NCBI GenBank assembly: GCA_964034945.1
Contig: OZ035961.1
Coordinates: forward strand, 4,322,001-4,386,000
Source: Chrysopilus asiliformis
Lineage: Eukaryota; Arthropoda; Insecta; Diptera; Rhagionidae
DNA length: 64,000 bases
Direction: 5' to 3'
Below, piece after piece: positions 42,501 to 54,500 of this stretch. Position 1 is the first letter of the stretch. Every line of letters starts with the position of its first letter. The position numbers were made by a program, and so were the translations under genes. The notes beneath the pieces were generated by a model that saw only the letters and a program-made list of their open reading frames with translations, had not been told where the DNA came from and did no database searches.

Positions 42501-45500
42501 AATGTCTTTTTGTCTGTTAGTAATCTGTTAGTCTGTCAGTTTGCCAGTTTGGCAGTTTGTCAGTTTGTCAGTTAGTCAGTTAGTCAGTTAGTCAGTTAGT
42601 CAGTTAGTCAGTTAGTCAGTTAGTCAGTTAGTCAGTTAGTCAGTTAGTCAGTTAGTCAGTTAGTCAGTTAGTCAGTTAGTCAGTTAGTCAGTTAGTCAGT
42701 TAGTCAGTTAGTCAGTTAGTCAGTTAGTCAGTTAGTCAGTTAGTCAGTTAGTCAGTTAGTCAGTTAGTCAGTTAGTCAGTTAGTCAGTTAGTCAGTTAGT
42801 CAGTTAGTCAGTTAGTCAGTTAGTCAGTTAGTCAGTTAGTCAGTTAGTCAGTTAGTCAGTTAGTCAGTTAGTCAGTTAGTCAGTTAGTCAGTTAGTCAGT
42901 TAGTCAGTTAGTCAGTTAGTCAGTTAGTCAGTTAGTCAGTTAGTCAGTTAGTCAGTTAGTCAGTTAGTCAGTTAGTCAGTTAGTCAGTTAGTTAGTTAGT
43001 CAGTTAGTCAGTTAGTCAGTTAGTCAGTTAGTCAGTTTGTCAATTTGCCAGTTTGCCAGTTTGTCAGTTTGTCAGTTAGTCAGTTAGTCAGTTAGTCAGT
43101 TAGTCAGTTAGTCAGTTTGTCAGATTGTCAGTTTGTCAGTTTGTCCGTCTGTCTGTTTGTCAGTTTGTCAGTCGGTGTACAAGATTTATCAATAAATACT
43201 GGAATTGAAGCCATGAAATTTCACAGACATGTTTGGTCCTAGAGTGGAAAGACCCTTTTAATGAAAATCCGTTAACCGGAAGTAACGCAAATGGCGGCTT
43301 ATTAAAAATCGTAAATTGGTTTTTTGCTATTTACTCCAAAACTATGCTTTTTCAGTAGTCTTATGTATGACATAAACTTGAAGACAGTAAAATTTCTTAT
43401 TGAAGACAGGAAAATTTAACTATTTTATAACGGGGAAGCAGATATTTTATTATATTGCTGTACTAACATTCGTTTAAATACTACTGTTCTATTGGTTAAA
43501 AATGTTCTTCTCGTTATATCACAATTCGCTTTAACGAAAAACAATTTAAAATCGTATTGTTGAAACCAAAACATTATATACCAAACACCATATATTTGTA
43601 TTTTCGCTTTTCACACTGATATCATTTTCGGTATTTACTTATGTTTTTAGAAAGAAATAGCTTTAATGCAAAATCCTTAATTAAACGAAAACATTACAAC
43701 TTTTCCAACTGTGTATGATTTGACCTATTTCCAGTAGAAATTTATAAAATAACTCACTGTGAATAATTCACCTATTACACCAAAAAAGAGTCTTATGACT
43801 GCTGATGGATAAACAAATTACGTTACAGATCAAAACATTTTTTTTCTTGTTGCAAATTTTACCTTTAGAGACCCTTTTCATTGCCGACAGGTTACTCCAG
43901 AAAGTCTGAAAAATTGTTATTATAGCATTTAAAAAAGTATAAAAGTGAATGTAATTTTAAAAAACGTTTTTCTGCTCTTTAAACGTAGAAATTTTTTGTT
44001 TGAATGCAATATTGTGATTATTTTTATTTAATAAGCATAATTTAGCAAGTAATTTGTTTTTGATGCCTTGAAAACGTTTTCGATTTTTTTTGCACTAGGA
44101 GGCTGTCCATAAAATACGTTACACTTTTAGATGGCGGAGGGTGGTCTCAGGTAATGTCAAAGCGGTATTAAACTCCGTGAAAAACCGTTACTTTTCACAC
44201 AAAAAATCGCGAAAAAGCATTAACATTAGCGTTAAGAAAAAAAAGGGGGGTGGGGTTTAAAAGCGGACGATTTGAGTGTTGTATTTTATGGGCAGCTCCA
44301 TAATTAAAAAATCAACTGTGTGAAGCATTTTAATCGTTTTTTATTATATTCAGAATTTTTTTTTTTTGGAATTTTGCCACTTTTTATAGTTTTGATGGCA
44401 AAATACTCCGTAACTCCGTAAGAAAACAACGTAAGGTCCTGTAAGGATAACGTAAGTATCTTTTTCCTCAAATTTTCCGAAAAAAGTATCATCTGATGTT
44501 TTTGGGGATGCTGAATCCAATTCTGAAGTCAAAAAGTCTGTTAAGATATCTAAAAGGCAAGAATATATATTCGAAGTTTTTAGTCTTCTAAAATAAAAAA
44601 AAATTAAAAATAGACTTTTATTTGAAAAAATGTATTAAAAGGAAAAAAAAAAGTTTTTCGACGATTTGTAACAAAAATCAAAGCAAGACAAATCAAAGCA
44701 ACATTAAAAATAAAAACTCTATTTATGGATGATGTTTTTATTTTTTTATCTTCCTTTAATTTCTCGTACAAAACGCCCAAAAAAAATGTTTTTATCAGTA
44801 CATTTTTTCGAAAAAATTTTTTTTTTAAGATTTTCTTTTTTTATAATTCATAGCTGCAATTCGAATCTATGCTTGTTCAAATAGCTTTTAAATTAAATTC
44901 CTATAACTAAATTCAGCTAATTGCGAAACGATCAAAATACTTTTAATGTGTAAATTAATGCATAATTACGCTTATTTACCAAGAATAACATAATTATGCA
45001 AGAAAGCAAAAACTTTTCTTCTGCTTTTTTTCGTTTTTCTTTAATTAGAATCGAATTCATTTCAAATGCCAACTCAGAATTATTTATTTTTCACCGTCTA
45101 TCTCAACAATGATTTTATCTAAAATTACTTCTAACCACTTCTTAATAAACTTTTTATCCAACATTAAACAAAGTCAAATTACAGGTATAATAAACCTTTT
45201 CAGAAAAGGTTTCTCTACTTTGTGTTATCCCGAAAGACTAACCCAAAAACAGCAAAAAAAAAACAATTCCCCAAAAAACCAACAAAGTCTCATTCACCAG
45301 ATGGAACCGAACCGGAGCTAAACTGACTTTGACGTCCTTTAAACTTTGGATTTGCATAATTGTGTTATTGTATGCGATCCGATTGTTTTTCTCTTGTGGA
45401 AAGCTTGGTTACGCGAAAGGTTTTCCCTCAACTTTTTTTTTTTAAATAATATCTTTTCGGTGTCCTCTCATCTTCTGTCGTGTAGGAAAAATTCCTCTCC

Positions 45501-48500
45501 CCGCTGGAATTTTCTGTCCCTAATGATAACCACAATGGTAGGTTTCACAGTTTTTCACTAATATTGTGTATTTTTGAACTATTGTATGTTTTTCTATGTT
45601 ATTTTTTTACCTCTGGTTGGAAGACAAAACCAAATTAAAAACTTTTTTCTTGACTTTAATTTTACCGCAACTGTTATGGTCAAACTTTTATCTTGGAAAC
45701 TTTTCTTCTTTGTGCAACAACAACAATAACAATAGCTAAGGAATTCATGCAAGCAGGGCAGGCGACAAAGTTACCATCAAGGAAGGTGGATGGGCGAAAG
45801 AGGGCGGAAGAGACCGAGAATATTTTCCTATTGTTCCTCAAAAGCCACACACAAAACGGTGAACAGCTTAAGGAAAATTACTGTGTCTTTAAAATCTCAG
45901 CTGGAAAACTTTCTGCTTTTTTTCTATTATTCTTCAATTTTTTTTTCGGGGTGATTTTTTCACTTTACTCCAAGTGAAAAACTCATCAGGAGCATGACAC
46001 AAAGAATACAATATAGATTTCAATGCTTTGTGCCGTGTTAAAAGCGCCATGGTGATAAAACGGTTGTTGGAAAACAACAAAACGGTCCTATTGAGACGGA
46101 AAAACAAAGATTTTTTCAAAGAAAATATCATTTTCCACAAACAGCCAAGTTGATATTGAGAAAAGTTTATATACATTGAAACTATTATCGCCTGTCACGT
46201 GAAGGTGGAGATTATCTTTTCAAATGAAATTATCTGCAAATAGAGCTGTAAACATTACCAAGAATTGCAATGATTTCCTTGAAAATATCAATGGAGGATA
46301 AAACAATGATAATTTTTGTGATTGTATTTTTCAGATTTATAAAACGGCTGTCATTTTGACAAAACTTAGAAGTAAAATGTCTTGAAATTTTCGACATAAA
46401 TTTGGGAAATTGTTTAAGTATTTTCTCTATATACGATTCCACTGTAATGTTTATGCTGAAAAATTAATACTATGAAGCCAAGAGCGTTCTAAGGGAGGAG
46501 ACGAGAAGGGCAATTTACCCAGAATAGTGAAAGGAAAAACAAACATAACAAAAGTTACAATTGCCAGGGGCCAATCGTGAAACACTATATGATGACAGAC
46601 AAAATGTTTATTTTAAAAAATCCATTTGTATGAGAAAAGGGAAAAGAGTGCTCCGATTGGATTTTCGTGTATGGAACGGTAATGTAAAATCCTATTCTAA
46701 ACACATTTTACCTTTATAAGTTTTTCAATATGAATCACCGTTTTCGAGAAAACGGGAAAAAAGTGTTCCATTTGTATGGAAGAGGGGGGTAGTAGTGGTT
46801 CGGTTGGATTTTGATGTATGGAACGGTAATGTAAAATCCTATTCTAAACACATTTTACCTTTATAAATTTTTCAATATGACTCACCGTTTAAGAGAAAAA
46901 TGGGGAAGCTATTTCGTTTGTATGGGGGAGGGTGAAAGGAATGGTCCAATTTTGTCCGTTCAAGGACTTAGCTTAGCCATTTACGAAAAACGTAGCTATA
47001 CAAAATATCAAGCCTTTCTCGAAACAATTTCCAAAAAAATTTTCACCATAACTTTTCAAATATTTAAAAAAAAATTGTCTGCATTAAATAATTGAAACAA
47101 AAACTTGTAATATTTTTGGCATGGATGCTTCAGTTAATTAATAAGTAAAACTCAATAAGTTTCTACTTGGAATATAACAAATTAACCACATTTCTTTGTG
47201 TCTGAAACTAGAGGACAGTGAAACTTTCACCTGTAATAAAACCATAACTTTTTTTTAATTAATTTCAAAGAATCTACAACGAACGAAATTTAAATTTCAG
47301 TTTTAGTTTATAACCTTTTCAGAAATTGTTAAACTGTTGCAATCAAGCGTTAAAACTTTAACCAATTTATGTTTCCACAGAAACTTTTCAAAAGGGCTTT
47401 TTTCGAGACTATTTCCCTTGCCTCATGTATTGAGTGGAAAAACAAAAACCCCTACCAAGATGAATATGAGTTTCTGTATAGTTAAACTCGTATCCTAGTC
47501 AAAATGAGAAACTATGGCCACAATGGAAGTTATATTGCGAATATTGTAATCCTTGTACTGATGGTAAGAAAATCTGTTCCTGCGGTTCGAACTAACTCTA
47601 TAAACGTATACTAACACAGAGATCGACGCAATTAGGGTTTTTGGACTAAAACTTTCAACCAAATATAGCTTAAGCTTAATGAAAGTTTGTTATAGAAGTC
47701 ACAACCCAATTAAATGTATGATTTAAGATCTTCACATTCAGTTGTTCGATTAAGTACACATACGAGTACATGAACCTCCGAAGAAAAAAAAACACAAACA
47801 AACGGAGTTGGGTTCATCACAGATTTCTCATATACAAAAATAAAGGCTATTTGCTATTTCGCATCCAGCAAATTTCAGTGGTTAAACTTGGTCTATTTCT
47901 CCTTCAATGGAATATTCATGGGATTTTCGGGCATTCAGGACCTAAAGCACCAAAACAAATCGTCCTCTATGTACAGATTTATATTCAGCCTGTAGCTACG
48001 ATGCCGTCAATAAGGATCTGCTACGGTTAGCTGGTGTCGTTTAATATCATTTCGGTTAGAGGACAGAATTGTTCGCCGACTAAGCAAGAAAATTAGTTTT
48101 GACAGCAGAAAAGATTCCTGAAATGGAAAGTTTATGGAACTTAAAATAGGGGTTAGCTGAAAGGGTTAATCCCATGCTTCTCGGGGGTGGTCGTTTTCAA
48201 TCAGACTTTCTGTACAAATTTGATGAGTTCTATTTAATTCGTTTACAATCCTTGTTCTAAGCTCTGCTGAAATAAGAGGCACTTTAATATATCGAATTTT
48301 GGTTGGGGTTGTTGGCTATTATTGCAGTTGTCGTTTATTCAGTCATTCATTCGAAATTAATCCGTAAAAATTGCCACATTTAAAGTTGTATGAAATTTTG
48401 CTTGACGAAATTCGATTATTTTTGTAAAAAGGACTTGGTTTAGCCGGCTTAAATGAAAAGACATACAATTTAAACGAGACCAGCTAAAACAAATGTTCCT

Positions 48501-51500
48501 TTTAGTAGTACGACAGCCCATATCCATCCATAATCTCCTCAAATTTCAACTAGTTTCATGCTCAGCTGCAATACCTATAGTTTTTTATTGGTGCAGTAAT
48601 ATTTGTGTTTTTTTAATATATTACTCCCTACATTATTGCTTGCAATATTGCAATGCCCGCTTTATTGCAACATTTTTCTTAGCAAATTGGTTGTGTTACT
48701 TAAGTTTTATGCCAAATTTTTTCTTCCCCTTTGGAACTCTTTTTTAAACCAAAATTTCATCGAACTGCTAGAATGGATTTCGAATCTATAAAATACGTCC
48801 AACATATGGCAGAGAGGTGGGGTTCCGAAAGTGTAGCTGATAGTACCATAAGTAAAATCACGAAAGGTCTAAAATTATCGGACAGCCCCCCAACTCCCAG
48901 ACCGCTTTTATGACTACTCTGGCATTAGCGGTTGACATATGTCGTAGCGGCCATTGACATAATTTGGCTTGGGCAGATTTTAAGACTAAAATCATTCATT
49001 TCAAGGTTTCGTAAGGTTCAATTGTGGTTAAGATTACCAATTTTTTTCACTTTTTCTCAATTTTCTTTGCCTAACCTTGTAAATCGTAGATCAAACAGAA
49101 CATTTGTAAAAAATTTCCAAAAAAAAATGATGAAATCGAACACGTAAAATAATTTTATCAAGATTTAAATATATTTTCTACATACAAATCTCTTAAAATA
49201 AAACAATTTCTAATTTTTTGTTTCTCTTAAAATAAAGCGACAAGCTACCAAACTTTACATTTGCTCAGCGGATTCATTTTCGATCCAAGAGGACAATTGA
49301 ATTCCCTCGCGAAATCAAGTGAATTGGACAGACTGCCAATCACCCGAAACATTCCCGGGGAGTGAGATTCCGGTGTGTAGGCATTCGATTTTGCGGCTCC
49401 GCACCACTGCTGAGCGAATCCAAGAAAGAATAATTGCTTTGGAGACAAATTCAGTCCTGGCATACGTTCCTCATCCGCTAGATGTCTGTTCTGCCTCAAC
49501 CACTCTTCGTATGCTCTGAAAGCAAATTTTATCGCCCCATTATCGGCGACATTTTCACCCTTCGAAATTTCCCCATCGATGGGCTCATTGTTGAACGAGT
49601 AGTTGCTGTATTGGGAAATTATGCACTCAACGCGACTATGGAAGGCTTCATTTGATGAGTTTGACCACCAGTTTCTTAGGTTTCCGTGTCCATCAAACTC
49701 TTTTCCGTTGCTATCGAATCCATGCGTCATTTCATGTCCTATAAATGTTCCCAACCCCCCGAATTTCATCGCTCGAGGGTAGTATTTATGGTAAATTGGT
49801 GGAACCAACAACCCTGAGGCTAGGAACATTTTATTCGTACTCGGCACGTAGAACGCGTTTACAATGTGTGGATGGGCGATCCAAGAGTTTCGATCTACTG
49901 GTTTCTCCAGCAATTCATGTTGCTTCCGGTTGTCCTCCTGAACCGCAGCAATATGATTCTCAAAGTACTTATCAGGAAAGATTGTCAAGTATTCGTAGTA
50001 CTCGTTAAGTTTTCTCGGCGACAGAATAAAATCCGGGTATCCCGTCTGCACATCCAAAGCCATCAGTTTTTGAACAGCTTCTCGCCGGGTCGCCTCATCC
50101 AACCATTCTGTATCGGAAATCGCTTCTTCAAACTCGATCTTCATACGATCCGCAAGCCAATTGACGTCATTTTTACTCGCCTCGTCGAAATGTTTTTTAA
50201 CAAAGAGTGCCCCAGCCGCCATCCCAATATATCCGTTAACTTCTGATACGCACATCCTCCACTCCGGATAGTGATCCTCAGTCTTTCCTGTGTCCGCCTC
50301 TTGATACGCTCGTTCGACATTTTTGAAACGACTGTCCAGGTGGGTCGTTAGCTCGTAGATCACCTGCCAGAGTAGGAAGTTTGCGATCGTCTTCGTATCG
50401 GTAACTGCCAGCAATGAAAGAAGTCGCTCAAAGTATTCCGGATACATTAGGCCAACCTCCATGCCGCCATTAATTGGACGCTCCTGCACAACACTCAAGT
50501 ATGTAATCCAATCAATTTCAGGTATCACCGCTTCCAATTCACTGACAGTCATCAACTCGTAATGGTTGTCAATCATATCCACTAGATCCGTTTTGTTCGG
50601 GTAAATTACGTAAATCTTCTGCATGAAGTCGAAAAGATCGTTGATCTGCTCCGATACCAGATCAACATTCACTCCCAGCAGATCGACCACATTTTCAAAA
50701 TACTTCCGGAAGATTTTCAACCTGGCAGGATCAGTAAAGACGCTCTTTTTCTCTCTCATCACAGGCGGTTCAATGTATGTCAACAGAATATCGGAATCAT
50801 CGGGTTTTGGGAAGATTTTCGTCCCAATCAAAGCGTCAATGTTGAGCATTCGCACCTGCGCAGCCGTGAAAACCCAATCGAAGCTTAACTCTGGCCAATT
50901 ATCCCCCTCAATTAATGGTAATCCCCCGAGTTCCGTCAAGTAATCCAAGATTGGTGCCGCACCGCGTTGTTCCCGCCAACTCGTATCAATACAGGAAGCG
51001 TAAAGCTGTTTGGCCTTGTGTTCCGCATCATTAATGTCGTTTCCCCGGTACTGTTCCGTAAGTAGATTTTTCATGGCCAATGATGTGAATTCGGCAATTA
51101 TCTCAAAAACTGTTTGCGTACTCTCGTTAGCTGGTATTGGATTGAATTTTTCCCAATTTCCGCATGCGTATTGATAGAAATCAGCGCATGGGTCCATACT
51201 TCTGTCCATATATTTCACCATTAACTCGGCCTGGTATTGGCGGACATCTTTTGCGGCGATATCACTGTGCCAAAATGAACTTGACCACTTCGCGAACAGG
51301 GTCTCAATATTATCAGGCTTCTTCTTCTTCAGTTTCTTATCTTTGGCTCTTTTTCGCGCATTTTTTGATTTCTTATAACGCTTTATTATCCACATCTCCT
51401 CTTCCGAACTGCTGCTGCTGCTGCTGCTACTCGAACTCGAACTACCCCTCTTTACCCGACGGATCATTGACAGTGGTAGATGTTCCCTGGACACTTCCTC

Positions 51501-54500
51501 TGTCACCTCTAAACCATCATTTTCGTAACTATCGTATTGTGAACTACTTTCGAGATCGAATTTCGCGGATCTCGTTGAACAATTGTCTACAACAATTAAA
51601 AGTAAAATTATGGCAGTGATTAGGCCGAAATTTATTGAAATTCCCGACATATTCATTTCGATTTATACTAAAACACTTCAAGACTTATCACTAGAATTGA
51701 AACTTTAGAACTAAGATGTGATTAAATTTTGTTTAGATGGCTTCCTTCTTGGCGAATTTCGGTCCGAAGCAAATGGAACAGATAATCATAATTTGTTGAT
51801 TAAATAACGATGATTGCCAGAGATGAAAATTAAATGTTAATAATTTCACCGAATTGGGTCAAAAGTCTCCTGATAAGTTTGTTTATATTTTGAATTTTTT
51901 AATTGCTTAAAAATATTTTTAATGCGTTATTAGAATTCGGAGCACATGGAAACGAGTAGGTACTTCAATGTAAATACGTAGATGCTTAAAATAATGTTTT
52001 TTTTTTTTGGGATTGAGATTTTAAATAGTTACAGAACGGATAGGTGGCGATAGAGGCTTAATAATACAAGCATTTAAAAGGCTAAGTCCGGGATTTTAAT
52101 CAAAGTCCTTTGATTTACAGAAGAGGACGCGTAGTTCACACCATGAGCAAAAAGTCAGGAAAATTCTTACTAATTAAAAGCGCGACGTATACTTTACCTC
52201 TATTTATAAACAATATGATTATTGTTCTACTTATATTGTTCTATTTAAATTGTTCTATTTATAAACAATAACACTAGAGGTTGTAAAGTATACACAAAAA
52301 AACCGAATTATGCTTCCGATTTTACATCTTAAGAAATTGTGAACATAATTCCGGGCATCAATCGTTAATGAAAGACGCAATTTCGTGTCTGCGTCGCGTT
52401 ACACGATTGGTGCCCTGACTTATTTATTTAGGAGACGAAAATTGAAGTGATAAATTTTTGCTCATTCAAAAATTTGATCTTACATTTTACGCAAAGTTAT
52501 CTTATAAAAAATTTCATGTATTCAAGTCAATTTCTTCGAGAATTATGCAAAAGGACGGATAACATTTGTAAAATCAAATATTTTAGTCTCTTGTTGGTGT
52601 CAGTGAATGATTTTATCTGTTACAGACGGTTTAATAAATTAAGATTCGCTTAAAATTATTAACGGAGGGGAGGGTGTGCGGTATATATATATTTTTTTTT
52701 TATCGTTGTGTATCAGAATTAAAACCGAAATCTATCTATCTATATATGGCGGTAAATCCCAAGATGGGATTGTCCTCACGACATTAATATTTTAAGCATT
52801 AAAAAAATTTTAATTCAACAAAAAAATTTTTGGAAAAAAGTCTATGCGTTACATAAAAAACCAAAATTACGTTTTATGCGAAAAGGACCAACACCGGTTG
52901 GCCATAGATTATGATATCGTCGAAATAAGTTAATTAGATGTTGTAAAATAAATTATAATAAAAGTTTCTTCTTTAGCAAACACCTTATCTAAAATGTTAC
53001 TCATTTATCATGAAATATGTACCACCCCATGGGAAATATTTTTCATAATGAAATTTCGCCAAGTTGGAAAAATTACAAAGTTAGCAAAAACTTTTCAAAC
53101 TTTTCATTTTATTTGCTTAAAACTCAAAAACGAATAATTGTTGAGAACAGGTTCATTAAATTTTTTTTCGTTAAGCAAAACAAAAAACAATATTATATCA
53201 CCAGAAGGTCCTTTAAAAAAGAAAGAGTTTTGTATAAACAAAAAGCAAATGAAAAAAAAGTATTATTGAAAAAATAATTAATTGCAAGAATAAAACACAA
53301 GAATAAAATTTATCATTAAAACACACTGAATGAAAAATTCACTCATATATAGTTTACATTTGTGCTCTGTGTGAGGTAGACATATTGTCGTTAAAATAAT
53401 ATCATTTTCCTTAATATTTCAGGCTGTCATCATACGAATGCCCTATTTCTCACCAAAATAGAAGTGCCCCAAGTTGTTGATTTTAGGGATCGTGTCACAT
53501 TATCCTGTAGCTACAATATGGGCACCCACAAGCTAAACTCAGTCAAATGGTACAAGGATGAGATGGAATTTTTCAGGTAAGTCGAGATGAGTACAGAACC
53601 GAACCTTTTTAACCAACCATCATATCGGGGATGAGCCTGGGAACATGAGATCTACATTAAAATTAATTTTTTTTTATACTGCTACTTGTTTTTTGGTAAC
53701 CAACAACCCTCTAGCATGCCAACAGCCACTCATATATACAGATATGGCGTTGGCTTATTGGGGAGAACATGATGTTCACCAAACAACCCTTCTTCTGCGT
53801 TATTTGTTTTCGTGTTGTTGTTTTTTTTTCTGTATTTTGATTTTTTTGTCTTCTCTCGGTATTTTTTTTTCTGTGCTTATTTGCAGTACCTACAAATGTT
53901 TGTATATGAGTGGGATCCGAAAGCTTAACGACACGAGAATCTAACCTGCCCCTAACTGAACTTCCATAACATAACGTAGCGTAATTTGTATGTTACCAAC
54001 AATATATGGCCATATATAACTGATATACCACGTGTACATGTTACGAGTTCTCTCATTTGACTATACATATGTGGGAGGTTTGGTTAATACGATTATACAT
54101 GAGAGAGTATTAATTAGAATTACGTGGAATGGGCACAACATTGGAACTTCTGGAAAGTTTTTCGTTTACATATCTTGTTTAGTATATAATATTATAAAAA
54201 TATCAACATATATGTTTCGTATAAATGAAAATAGGGTTCATGAGAATAATTCCGAACCCTTAAATCTACAAATATATACAAACAGATATATAGATTATCT
54301 ATTTATGTATAACATTTGTAAAACATACGTATGTGAAACGTACAAGTGGTACGAGTATTAAATATATACATACAAAATATACACGTTTATATACATTTAA
54401 AACCGAAAGAAAAACTTTTTGACAGCGAAATGTAATTTGAAGTCATCCCAATTTTCTATATCCTTTAGGATAACAGCCAGATAAACAAGGCAGCAAAAAA

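Larger units (their letters stand above)
36600..53422 (+). other. beat intron 1 (16.8 kb) hosting the nested M13 gene and repeats
   Basis: Runs from the gtaaat donor after the signal exon to the tttcag acceptor before Ig exon 2. It contains the antisense M13 gene, an 8-bp satellite, several MITEs and two copies of an interspersed repeat. The parts without a listed feature (36600-39028, 39285-41754, 43180-44096, 44301-46534, 47036-49244) are AT-rich. I see no exon there that I can support. Its extent depends on exon 1 being correct. Confidence 0.65.
51657..53422. other. 5' flank of the M13 gene and end of beat intron 1
   Basis: Contains the upstream (promoter) side of the minus-strand M13 gene. 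No TATA box or initiator stands out. It also holds two small palindromic elements listed separately. From 52420 to 53422 it is AT-rich sequence without recognised features up to the exon 2 acceptor. Confidence 0.4.

Noticed and set aside
42516..43175. Regular array considered as a CRISPR or as a coding repeat
   Set aside because: Units are contiguous with no spacers, and the 8-bp unit places stops in all frames of both strands.
47570..47610. ggttcgaactaac resembling a tRNA T-loop
   Set aside because: No acceptor stem, D-arm or anticodon arm could be folded around it. The gttcaagtcctc near 10881 was rejected for the same reason.
49319..51619. Several plus-strand frames of 66-151 codons opposite the M13 gene
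   Set aside because: They are antisense shadows of a long real coding region on the minus strand and have no features of their own.
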